Source of the DNA: Bacillota bacterium
GTDB taxonomy: Bacteria > Bacillota > Clostridia > Acetivibrionales > DTU013
NCBI GenBank assembly: GCA_023409615.1
Contig: JAEYRF010000036.1
Span: forward strand, 1-17,005
Reading direction: 5' to 3'
Length of the DNA: 17,005 nt
The translations under genes were made by a program, and so were the position numbers. Positions within the stretch are counted from its first letter, which is position 1. Every line of letters starts with the position of its first letter. The notes beneath the pieces are model-generated. The model was given only the letters and a program-made list of their open reading frames with translations. It had not been told where the DNA came from and searched no databases. Of this stretch, positions 7,559 through 14,139 are shown in pieces.

Positions 7559-7587
7559 ATTATATATCAACTGTTAATTTTTTGCAA
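7559..7587 (-). promoter_or_regulatory. Predicted LPXTG-gene promoter with inverted repeat
   Basis: Minus strand TTGCAA (7582-7587), a 17-bp spacer and TATAAT (7559-7564). A 7-bp inverted repeat ATTAACA (7552-7558) and TGTTAAT (7572-7578) flanks the -10 box, with arms spaced 20 bp centre to centre. This could be an operator. Confidence 0.55.
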
Positions 7588-7601
7588 TATATATATTCAT
7601 A

Positions 7602-9737
7602 TCAACTCATTTCACTAAGTAAATCCCTTGCCTTTTCCAAATATGCCGTCAATTCATCACTGTGCTCATACTGAGAAATGATCTCCTGGGAATCAATATC
7701 CAGCGGACTTAATATCCCCGATCGGCGCAAATAAGGATTATCATCGATTTTCAGGCATTCCTCAAGCAGTTCCTTTGCTTTTTCCATATCTCCATTTTCT
7801 TTGTAATGGAAAGCAGCCGCCAGATAGCTTTCTGCCAACAGTTCATAGCATTCGGGGTGATATTTCTGAGAATAAACAAGCTCATGTGAAAGTGCCAACG
7901 CTTTCAGTGGTTGATCCATTTCCAGATAAATTCGCGTCAGTGCTTTCATATGCGGCGGATAATATCTGTTCCCCGTTACACTTTTTTCACCTGCAGCTCG
8001 CGCCAATTCAAGCCATGTCGTCCTGTATTTCTCGTTATTTGTATTAACGGCGTAGTACCGATAGACCTTTGCAAGTTCATACGAATAGTTAGAATTCGCC
8101 GGATCCAGCCTCAAAGCTTCCTCATAATAGATCCTCGCATTTTTGTAATCCCTTTTCTCCGCATAGTTGAATGCGATCTGACTATTATAGGAGCCCGCGA
8201 AATACAGCGAATAGATGGAAAATAGGGCTGCACTTATAATAATCAACGCTATTTGCCCTGTGCTGCCTTTGATCTCTGCTTGCCATCTGGAAATGAAAGG
8301 CTGCTTCGCCTTCTCCGGCAGACCGGCCGTCGATGCGGTAAACATTACCCAGAACAGCACCAAAAGACAAAAATACAGCAGGTAGAAATCGATTGCCCAA
8401 TGTACTGCCAATGACAGAAATCCGCAGAACAGTCCTGCAGCATAGGTCCTCGATTTACTACTGTCTGCACGGATGATGGAAAAAAAGGCCCCAACAGCTG
8501 AGAAGAGCACCAGCGATACAAAGGACAGAAATGCCAATATCCCGTTATCTACAAAGACCTGCAGATAGTGGTTGTGGACAGATATTGCCGAATAGAGATG
8601 ATCCTGGACTGACTGGTATAGCGCCTTCCAACCGCCGCCTCCCAGGCCGAGCAACCAATGATCCCGGAGCAGCAGCAGTGCGTCTCTGTCAAATACCAAG
8701 CGGTACAGGACATTTTGCTCATTTAGACCATTTATCAAGAGTCTTTCTACCCTGCTGACGATTATATCCGGAAGAATCCCAACCAGGCGGTCCCGGAATG
8801 CGATCAGGAGTACACAGGCAACTGTCACAACTGCTGCAATCAAAAAACCTGAGCCCCTTGGCATCGTAACCTGATCACCCTTTACGATCAACCTTAACAG
8901 TAAATGAACCAGCAGCCAGGCTGCTACGGCAATCACGAAGGATATGACCAGCCATTTCGCTGTACTGAGATTGTCATGGGCTGCCGTGCGTTGACTGAAT
9001 CCCTGCATCGCAGCAAAAACCGGTGCCATCATACAAATAAAGGTCACGCTCCCCCGGATTCTAAGCCCTTTCGGCTGAAGAACAAGAAGTAATAAAAACA
9101 TGGGCAGGCCAACAAGAAAGCCTCCTCTGGATCCGGTCATAAAGAAGGCGAACAGGATTGTATTTCCCATTCCCACCATCAGTGCTCTAAATATCGTACT
9201 TTTAGAAGCATTGGCCATTGTAACAGCAAAGATGCAACATACAACAAAATAGATCGCTGCCGTATTGGTGTATTGGAAGGTAGAACCGACTCTATCAAGT
9301 ATCGGATAAACTTCCCATATTTGAAATTTTTCTGTAAGCGACATCAATCCGACCACCGCAGCCAAAAAACCTGTCAAAACCACCGGCAGCATCATCCCCT
9401 GTATAAGCTGCTGCTTTTTGTCGTGAAAGTAATCATAAAGCACAATAACCAAAACCAGTAGTTCCGCATAGAGCAGTACATTGCCAAGGTTCTCCCTGGG
9501 ATTCACTGCTGTAATAAAGCTGAGAGCCGCGGCAGCAACCAGAAGAAGACCCAACATTACATACAACCAATTAATTTTAAACGATTCGCGCTTATTAATT
9601 TTGCCAAAAACATACACGACCAAAAACAGGGCCAGACCTGCCAAAAAGCCATAAGCATCATAACTGAAATATAATCCTCTGAACAATACTGATATAGAAA
9701 TCAAAATCACAATACCTATGACTGCAATTTTTTTCAT
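7602..9737 (-). CDS. O-antigen ligase/Wzy-like membrane protein with TPR repeats
   Basis: A 711-residue polytopic membrane protein. The N-terminal two thirds hold about a dozen hydrophobic segments with features of the O-antigen ligase/Wzy_C family: GSRGGFLVG in a membrane segment, and a large outside loop followed by HNHYLQVFVDNGILAFLSF. The last third is soluble and helical, with TPR-like units (RDYKNARIYYEEALRLDPAN, and a second near GDMEKAKELLEECLKIDDNP). Such proteins polymerise or transfer lipid-linked glycans, or glycosylate proteins. The start at 9737 is preferred because AGGAGG (9744-9749) precedes it; an earlier ATG at 9797 overlaps the aminotransferase 3' end and lacks a ribosome binding site. 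It follows the aminotransferase with only 43 bp between, so likely one operon. Substrate unknown. Confidence 0.85.
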   Translation of the reverse strand: MKKIAVIGIVILISISVLFRGLYFSYDAYGFLAGLALFLVVYVFGKINKRESFKINWLYVMLGLLLVAAAALSFITAVNPRENLGNVLLYAELLVLVIVLYDYFHDKKQQLIQGMMLPVVLTGFLAAVVGLMSLTEKFQIWEVYPILDRVGSTFQYTNTAAIYFVVCCIFAVTMANASKSTIFRALMVGMGNTILFAFFMTGSRGGFLVGLPMFLLLLVLQPKGLRIRGSVTFICMMAPVFAAMQGFSQRTAAHDNLSTAKWLVISFVIAVAAWLLVHLLLRLIVKGDQVTMPRGSGFLIAAVVTVACVLLIAFRDRLVGILPDIIVSRVERLLINGLNEQNVLYRLVFDRDALLLLRDHWLLGLGGGGWKALYQSVQDHLYSAISVHNHYLQVFVDNGILAFLSFVSLVLFSAVGAFFSIIRADSSKSRTYAAGLFCGFLSLAVHWAIDFYLLYFCLLVLFWVMFTASTAGLPEKAKQPFISRWQAEIKGSTGQIALIIISAALFSIYSLYFAGSYNSQIAFNYAEKRDYKNARIYYEEALRLDPANSNYSYELAKVYRYYAVNTNNEKYRTTWLELARAAGEKSVTGNRYYPPHMKALTRIYLEMDQPLKALALSHELVYSQKYHPECYELLAESYLAAAFHYKENGDMEKAKELLEECLKIDDNPYLRRSGILSPLDIDSQEIISQYEHSDELTAYLEKARDLLSEMS

Positions 9738-9780
9738 ATCGAGCCTCCTAGCTGTTCCCTTGTTGCCATCCGGCATTTCT

Positions 9781-10911
9781 CTATGCTCCAATTTCATGCA
9801 GATATGCTTTTACTGATCTACATACCCTGTTTATATCCTCATCACTCATGTATGGGTGCATCGGCAATGACAGGCATGTCTGAGAAACCATCGCTGTGTT
9901 AGGAAAAGCATCTGCAGCTATACGACTATTTTTTAATACCGTCTGTGCGTGCAATCCTTTTGGATAGTAAATCATCGATGGAATACCATTTTCCTTAAGA
10001 TACTGCTGCAATCCGTCACGCTGCAGCTTGTTTTCCAGCAGAATCGTATACTGTGCCCAGCTTGACAGATAATTCCCGGGAACAAACGGCGTGATAACTA
10101 TATCCTTAAGCTGATCAGTATACTTATCTGCTATGCAGTTCACAGCCTCAATTTCATATTCTTTGAAGGCCCTAAGCTTAACCAATAAAATCGCAGCCTG
10201 AAGTGTATCAAGCCGAGAATTCAATCCAACCGAGCGGTTATCATACTTATCTTCAGGTGAACTGCCCTGCACACGTAAAGAACGCAGTTCCACATCCAGT
10301 TCATCATCATCTGTGAATATAGCACCGCCATCACCAAAGCAGCCTAAAGGTTTTGCAGGGAAAAATGAGGTTGTTGCGGCATCTCCAAAGGAGCAAGCTC
10401 TCTGTCCGCCGATTGCTCCACCAAAGCCCTGAGCGCCATCCTCTAAAAGTCTTAAACTATATCTGTCAGCTAAAGCCTGTATGCGTGGGTAATCAGCTGG
10501 TTGTCCGAATAAATCAACTGATATTATGACAGAAGGCCTGAGTTTGCCTTCCTCAATGGTCTTCAGTATAGACCCCTCCAAAGCTTCAGGACTCATATTA
10601 AAGGTTTGGGGATCAATATCGACTGGAACAGGAGTGGCTCCACGGATCATTGCGCAGCTTGCCGATGCAATAAACGTGAAATCCGGCACAAATACAGCGT
10701 CGCCTTCTCCTATACCCCATGCCATAAGAGTGAGTATTAGTGCGTCTGTACCATTTGCACAAGAAATACAATGCCTGATGCCTACATATTCAGCCAGCTC
10801 TTTTTCAAGCTCCGCCACCTGTGGTCCCAATATGAACTTACTGCTTTCAACAACCTTAGCTATACCTTCATCTATTTGAGTTTTCAATGCATTATACTGC
10901 ATCAGGTACAT
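9781..10911 (-). CDS. WbpE-like DegT/DnrJ/EryC1/StrS sugar aminotransferase, altered 5' end
   Basis: PLP-dependent aminotransferase that adds an amino group to a nucleotide-linked keto sugar. The likely PLP lysine is in SFFPAKPLGCFGDGG (about residue 187); CANGTDA near 51-57, EDGAQ near 157-161 and NSRLDTLQAAIL are typical, and the whole resembles WbpE-type enzymes that make 3-amino sugar uronates. About 376 residues from ATG 10911. Family members begin with an F-x-DLK-type segment before QY; here that is replaced by MYLMQY, and the frame continues upstream to 10983 in DNA that encodes an acetyltransferase in another frame. No good ribosome binding site is seen before 10911, 10902 or 10983. 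The first five to eight codons appear lost in a deletion. The catalytic body is intact, but expression may be weak. Confidence 0.85.
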   Translation of the reverse strand: MYLMQYNALKTQIDEGIAKVVESSKFILGPQVAELEKELAEYVGIRHCISCANGTDALILTLMAWGIGEGDAVFVPDFTFIASASCAMIRGATPVPVDIDPQTFNMSPEALEGSILKTIEEGKLRPSVIISVDLFGQPADYPRIQALADRYSLRLLEDGAQGFGGAIGGQRACSFGDAATTSFFPAKPLGCFGDGGAIFTDDDELDVELRSLRVQGSSPEDKYDNRSVGLNSRLDTLQAAILLVKLRAFKEYEIEAVNCIADKYTDQLKDIVITPFVPGNYLSSWAQYTILLENKLQRDGLQQYLKENGIPSMIYYPKGLHAQTVLKNSRIAADAFPNTAMVSQTCLSLPMHPYMSDEDINRVCRSVKAYLHEIGA

Positions 10912-11104
10912 CGGGCGCGACAACCGAACCTGCGGCAATAAGTGCATGCCGTCCGATAGTATGGCCGCATACAATTGTTGCATTAGCCCCGATGCTTACT
11001 CCCTCTTTGACAAGAGTTTTCAGGTAGTATTCCGAACCTCTTTGAGGGTACTTACATCTTGGGATTTTAATATTTGTAAAAACCATAGACGGTCCACAAA
11101 AGAC
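10892..11104 (-). pseudogene. WbpD-like hexapeptide N-acetyltransferase remnant
   Basis: About 70 codons read VFCGPSMVFTN, then SEYYLKTLVKEG and GANATIVCGHTIGRHALIAA, ending GSVVAPDVPDAV with a TAA at 10892-10894. This is the left-handed beta-helix (hexapeptide repeat) of UDP-sugar N-acetyltransferases such as WbpD/WlbB. It is broken at both ends. Upstream of the VFCGPS segment the similarity stops and a TAG lies in frame at 11123-11125. Downstream the normal tail after DVPD is gone and the sequence passes into the aminotransferase start, which it overlaps by 20 bp in another frame. WbpD and WbpE act at neighbouring steps of diacetamido-uronate synthesis, so this is a decayed pathway pair. 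Confidence 0.8.
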
Positions 11105-11139
11105 ATACCACCTATCAAAAAACTATTATGTTATTTTCC

Positions 11140-11168
11140 ATATTATTACAAATTAGGTTTAAAGTCAA
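11140..11168 (-). promoter_or_regulatory. Predicted promoter for aminotransferase/Wzy operon
   Basis: Minus strand TTGACT (11163-11168), a 17-bp spacer and TAATAT (11140-11145). Transcription would run through the acetyltransferase remnant into the aminotransferase and the Wzy-like gene. The remnant has lost its N-terminal region, so the promoter either survived the deletion closely or was brought in by it. Confidence 0.55.
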
Positions 11169-11224
11169 TAGTCATCGACATATATGTTTTGTTCATGTCA
11201 TAATTATTGAGCGCCTGTCTTTGC

Positions 11225-11264
11225 TTAGCTCATCCGGACCCTCATCCGGATTCATTTTAGCTAA
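11225..11264. repeat. Nested inverted repeat between divergent promoters
   Basis: TTAGCT (11225-11230) and AGCTAA (11259-11264) enclose two copies of CATCCGGA (11231-11238, 11243-11250), whose TCCGGA cores can pair with each other. The TTAGCT sequences match the half-site of the operator just downstream, so they may be extra binding sites for the Phd-Uma2 protein. It has no T-run, so it is not a convincing terminator. Confidence 0.4.
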
Positions 11265-11276
11265 TTACAATTATTC

Positions 11277-11305
11277 TTGACAATTTAGCTATTATAAACT
11301 ATAAT
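11277..11305 (+). promoter_or_regulatory. Consensus promoter of phd-uma2 fusion gene
   Basis: TTGACA (11277-11282), exactly 17 bp, TATAAT (11300-11305): a perfect housekeeping promoter. It lies 32 bp upstream of the ATG at 11337. Being so strong, it is expected to be repressed; the inverted repeat at 11281-11326 overlaps its -35 box, spacer and start point. Confidence 0.85.
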
Positions 11306-11326
11306 GTTAGCATAATAGCTAAATTG
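11281..11326. promoter_or_regulatory. Perfect 15-bp inverted-repeat operator
   Basis: CAATTTAGCTATTAT (11281-11295) and its exact reverse complement ATAATAGCTAAATTG (11312-11326) are separated by 16 bp. The left arm begins in the -35 box and fills most of the spacer; the right arm covers the transcription start up to the ribosome binding site. Phd/YefM antitoxins repress their own genes by binding such palindromes, so autoregulation is the natural reading. Confidence 0.75.
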
Positions 11327-11336
11327 GAGTGATAAT

Positions 11337-12059
11337 ATGAGAGTTCCGTCAACCAAGGTTCAGAACAATTTTGGAAAATATCTGAAATATGTTGAAGCCA
11401 ATGAGGAAATCATCGTTACGAAAAAAGGCAGGGATGCTGCTCGTATCGTGCCCTGTGAAAACCCCGGAGGCGGCGTTATGGAGGAGACCGCCGAATACAA
11501 ATCTACCGGATGGGTGACCTATGAAGAATTCCTTGAGCTGACAGAGGCATCGGAGCAGCGGTTTGAGCTGATTGACGGAGTTATATATTATATGGCTTCA
11601 CCCTCATACAGTCATCAGCATATTATTCATGAGGTTCATGGCACTTTTTATAATTGGTTTAAAGGGAAAAAGTGCATTCCCCTGACATCGCCGTTTGATG
11701 TCACTTTAATTAAATCAGAAGACAATATTTGCGTCGTGCAGCCGGATATTATTGTGATATGCGATAAGGAAAACATGGATAAGAAGGATAGATACAAGGG
11801 CGTGCCGACGCTGGCTATAGAAGTGCTTTCCCCGTCAACCAGAGGTAAGGATATGATAAAAAAACTGGATTTGTACATGCAATGCGGCGTGAAGGAGTAT
11901 TGGATCATTGATCCTAAAAATGAGCATGTACTTGTATATTCACTTGAGAGTAATGATATCGCCGACAGCAGGACCTATCGCAAAGGCGCCGATTTACATG
12001 TTCAATCCGCTTATTTCAGCGGCCTTCAGGTTTCGCTGGAGGATATGTTTGCAGGCTGA
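11337..12059 (+). CDS. Phd-type antitoxin segment fused to Uma2-family nuclease
   Basis: Single 240-residue frame with two parts. Residues 1-43 (MRVPSTKVQNNFGKYLKYVE, then EEIIVTKKGRDAARIVP) match the DNA-binding N-terminal half of Phd/YefM antitoxins. Residues from about 58 on are a Uma2-family (DUF820) PD-(D/E)XK nuclease-like domain: FELIDG (E77), PDIIVI (D137), LAIEVLSPST (E162), KKLDLYMQCGVKEYWIID (K176, Y180). The toxin-neutralising C-terminal half of Phd is missing. The ATG at 11337 has GGAG at 11326-11329. A second strong site, GGAGG (11466-11470), lies 7 bases before an in-frame ATG at 11478 (residue 48), which would give a 193-residue Uma2-only protein of normal family length. The gene is divergent from its neighbours and carries its own operator. 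The biological role of Uma2 proteins is not established. Confidence 0.85.
   Translation: MRVPSTKVQNNFGKYLKYVEANEEIIVTKKGRDAARIVPCENPGGGVMEETAEYKSTGWVTYEEFLELTEASEQRFELIDGVIYYMASPSYSHQHIIHEVHGTFYNWFKGKKCIPLTSPFDVTLIKSEDNICVVQPDIIVICDKENMDKKDRYKGVPTLAIEVLSPSTRGKDMIKKLDLYMQCGVKEYWIIDPKNEHVLVYSLESNDIADSRTYRKGADLHVQSAYFSGLQVSLEDMFAG
11466..11480 (+). promoter_or_regulatory. Internal ribosome binding site and second start
   Basis: GGAGG (11466-11470), a 7-base gap and ATG (11478-11480) lie inside the fusion gene at the boundary between the Phd-like segment and the Uma2 domain. The product would begin MEETAEYKSTGWVTYEEF. The glycine run GGG in the fusion protein is simply the translation of this site. 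Confidence 0.55.
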
Positions 12060-12115
12060 CCCTATAAGATAGAGGCAAACTGACCTATACAATGGATGGG
12101 CTGACCCTATACAAT
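12054..12115. repeat. Three near-direct copies of CTGACCCTATA
   Basis: GGCTGACCCTATA (12054-12066), ACTGACCTATACAAT (12079-12093) and GGCTGACCCTATACAAT (12099-12115). The first contains the stop codon of the Phd-Uma2 gene and the third contains the last codons and stop of the AI-2E gene. The copies lie 21-25 bp apart. They span the whole gap between the two convergent genes, and may be a short duplication at an insertion edge. Confidence 0.5.
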
Positions 12116-13165
12116 AGCCTCGATGGCCTTGTTCAGCAGAACTCGCAGGATCGCCATGGCAGGCACGGCAAGAAGCATGCCCAGGATGCCAAAGAACTCG
12201 CCTCCCACCAGCACGGCAAAGATAGTGGCGACAGGGTGCAGTCCCAACTTGCCTTCAATCATTTTAGGAGTAATATAATTATTGTCTATTTGCTGTACGA
12301 CCAGAAATACTGCCAGGACCCAGACGGCCTTGAGTGGTGATATGGTTAGCGCGATTGCCGCAGCAGGGATCACACCTATATATGGTCCGAAATACGGAAT
12401 AATATTAGCCAGACCGCCAATCATTCCAAGTACAAGCGGGTATTTCATTTTTACCAGCATGAGTCCCATGGTTTCAAGCGCACCGACAATCAACGCTGTC
12501 ATGAGCTGTCCCTGAATGAAGCCGGCTAGTATCCGGCTGATTTCCTTCCCCATTCCAATCATTCCGTTTCGCAGGCGGCGTGGCATGAGAAGCAGTGTGA
12601 AGTCTCTGAACTTTTCACCATCCTTAATGACATAGTAACTGATAACCATTGCCACTGTTAGGTCAACAAGAATCCTTGCCATATCAACAATAATATTCAT
12701 TCCGTTTTCCAAAGTACGGACCAGGAGCTTACGAATCATCTCCGTGCCACTTTCAATTTCCTTGAAGATAGCCCCCTTCACCTGTTCTGACCAGTTACTG
12801 GTTTTAATGTTTTTAAGAAGGTTGTTAAGGATCTCTTCATACCTTTCCATGAGTTCCGGAAGAGTCTCCATTAGATCGCGCATATTCGTTGCAAGCTGCG
12901 GAACAAAAAAAATCGCCGCTGCGGCCACTGCTGCAATGAAAAGGAAATAAATCAGCAGGATGGCAAGGCTTACGGGAATTTTCTTTACAACTAGCTTATC
13001 GGATATCGGCTTTACAATGTAGACAAGTGGAGCCGTCATCAGGAACGGAGACATTATCCTGAATATTTTCACTTTGAACCTAATGGAAAATACGACTGCA
13101 CAGATGAGAACCAGCACGACCGCTATATAAAACAGCATTTTTTTGTAGGGGACGTTTCTTTCCAT
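12107..13165 (-). CDS. AI-2E family transporter (PerM/UPF0118)
   Basis: A 352-residue inner-membrane protein with the layout of the AI-2E/PerM family: two or three hydrophobic segments at the N-terminus, a soluble helical stretch (about 90-150, ETLPELMERYEEIL), then several membrane segments with GFIQGQLMTALIVG, GMIGGLANIIPYFGPYIG and QIDNNYITPKMIEGKLGLHP, all family hallmarks. Members export small molecules or sodium ions; the autoinducer-2 role applies to only some, so substrate is unknown. ATG 13165 with AAAGGAA (13174-13179) is preferred to a TTG one codon earlier. The first codons (MERNVPYKK) lie in a copy of a short repeat that also occurs 49 bp upstream. It follows the PRC-barrel/YtxH-like pair on the same strand, but behind terminator-like hairpins. 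Confidence 0.9.
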   Translation of the reverse strand: MERNVPYKKMLFYIAVVLVLICAVVFSIRFKVKIFRIMSPFLMTAPLVYIVKPISDKLVVKKIPVSLAILLIYFLFIAAVAAAAIFFVPQLATNMRDLMETLPELMERYEEILNNLLKNIKTSNWSEQVKGAIFKEIESGTEMIRKLLVRTLENGMNIIVDMARILVDLTVAMVISYYVIKDGEKFRDFTLLLMPRRLRNGMIGMGKEISRILAGFIQGQLMTALIVGALETMGLMLVKMKYPLVLGMIGGLANIIPYFGPYIGVIPAAAIALTISPLKAVWVLAVFLVVQQIDNNYITPKMIEGKLGLHPVATIFAVLVGGEFFGILGMLLAVPAMAILRVLLNKAIEAIV

Positions 13166-13208
13166 CAATACATTCCTTTCATTCTGCAGTTCAATTGGGG
13201 ACGTTTCT
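13148..13208. repeat. Paired GGGGACGTTTCT repeat, REP-like
   Basis: GGGGACGTTTCT occurs at 13148-13159 and 13197-13208, 49 bp apart. The left copy encodes part of the AI-2E transporter N-terminus and the other lies in its leader. The sequence resembles GGGGACG-type repeats that, from memory, are found near IS200-like/REP-associated transposases in Clostridia. A related ATAGGGGACGGAGG stretch occurs at 15833-15846. Confidence 0.45.
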
Positions 13209-13222
13209 CAATTATGCAGAAA

Positions 13223-13246
13223 ACCGGGTATGTGCTTCTACCCGGT
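13223..13246 (-). terminator. Hairpin, possible terminator
   Basis: ACCGGGTA (13223-13230) and TACCCGGT (13239-13246) form a perfect 8-bp stem with an 8-nt loop. On the minus strand the T-run is short (TTT then C). It lies about 60 bp before the AI-2E gene; it could be a second terminator or an attenuator of that gene. Confidence 0.5.
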
Positions 13247-13285
13247 CTTCACGAGGATTTGAGAGATTGTGTGTATGTCCCGTTC

Positions 13286-13305
13286 AAAAAACCTGCCTGT
13301 GCAGG
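13286..13305 (-). terminator. Rho-independent terminator after YtxH-like gene
   Basis: On the minus strand CCTGC (13301-13305) pairs with GCAGG (13292-13296) around a 4-nt loop and is followed by six T's (13286-13291). It lies 40 bp after the small gene's stop. The stem is short but the T-run is good. Confidence 0.6.
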
Positions 13306-13344
13306 CATTTGGGATAGGAAAGCCTTCCGGCCGGTAATTATCAT

Positions 13345-13524
13345 TCATCTGAAAAGATCTGCCACATCACCTATGATATTGCTTGACTTTCTTAGCAGCG
13401 ATTTACCTCTACGCATTATTTTCTTACCTGATCTTGAGTTCATCATGTCAGAATTCATCATCATACTGACCGATGCACCAACCATCCCGCCTATTACCAT
13501 TCCTTTTATAAAGCCTTTATGCAT
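13345..13524 (-). CDS. Small YtxH-like Gly/Met-rich membrane protein
   Basis: A 59-residue protein starting MHKGFIKGMVIGGMVGASVS, a glycine-rich hydrophobic segment that could cross the membrane, followed by methionines and a basic, helical tail (SGKKIMRRGKSLLRKSSNII). It resembles small YtxH-type proteins found beside PRC-barrel genes in Clostridia, but is too short for firm assignment. The ATG at 13524 has AAGGAG about 11 bases before it; longer in-frame starts (to 13605) would overlap the PRC-barrel gene and lack support. It lies 34 bp after that gene, so likely one operon. Function unknown. Confidence 0.7.
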   Translation of the reverse strand: MHKGFIKGMVIGGMVGASVSMMMNSDMMNSRSGKKIMRRGKSLLRKSSNIIGDVADLFR

Positions 13525-13558
13525 TATATGTTCATCTCCTTTCGGCTGAATCCAGCCA

Positions 13559-14113
13559 TCAACGCAGCTTATTTCTGATGCCGCCGCCTGTTTCCTCCAT
13601 CTCATCTACTGCTTCACCTTCAACTATTGCAAATTCTTCTCCCAGTTCCACCTTACCGAATAGCGGCAGAAGCCTTCGCCCTTGAATGATATCCTGCAAA
13701 ACGCCGTCCGATATTTCAAAAGCCTCTATTTTGCCTGACTGGATATCAAATATCACATCCTTTACAATCCCAAGCTCCATTCCGGCCTTTGAATATACCC
13801 TGCGTCCAAGCAGACTGCCCTTATCGCCTCCAAACAAGGTTCCCCTGTCACCGAAGGCAGCTTTAAAAGCCTTCCGGTTCATATTTGACACAAAGCATGC
13901 ACTATCAACTATTGCGGCATCACTGCCCAGGCTCAGCAATTCATTCAGGAATATCACCCTTTTACCCGGCGCCAAACCTGTATGCTCCAGCAGGAGTGCT
14001 TTCACCTCTCTGCTTTCCAGATCGAACAGGATGTCCTTCACGGTTCCGGCCTTTTTGCCGCTGTCGGCACAGATCACCGGGAGGTTTAGCACCTCGCTGT
14101 ACCTATTGAGCAT
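13559..14113 (-). CDS. PRC-barrel domain protein, two domains
   Basis: A 184-residue cytoplasmic protein with two PRC-barrel units. The first (about 5-75) begins SEVLNLPVICADSGKKAGTV and continues KDILFDLESREVKALLLE. The second (about 97-170) contains LLGRRVYSKAGMELGIVKDV and continues IFDIQSGKIEAFEISDG. The repeated G-x-V-KD-(I/V)-(I/L)-FD-x-(E/Q)-(S)-(R/G)-(E/K) pattern is the family signature. PRC barrels occur in the RNA-processing protein RimM and in photosynthetic reaction centres; stand-alone forms like this have no known function. ATG 14113 has GGAGG at 14121-14125. It is the first gene of an operon with the YtxH-like gene. Confidence 0.88.
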   Translation of the reverse strand: MLNRYSEVLNLPVICADSGKKAGTVKDILFDLESREVKALLLEHTGLAPGKRVIFLNELLSLGSDAAIVDSACFVSNMNRKAFKAAFGDRGTLFGGDKGSLLGRRVYSKAGMELGIVKDVIFDIQSGKIEAFEISDGVLQDIIQGRRLLPLFGKVELGEEFAIVEGEAVDEMEETGGGIRNKLR

Positions 14114-14139
14114 AAGCCTGCCTCCGTATCATCAAATAT

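Noticed and set aside
10912..10983. Longer aminotransferase start at 10983
   Set aside because: This part is the acetyltransferase remnant read in another frame; its translation is unlike the family N-terminus and no ribosome binding site is near. It remains possible only if the frame is translated from upstream by chance.
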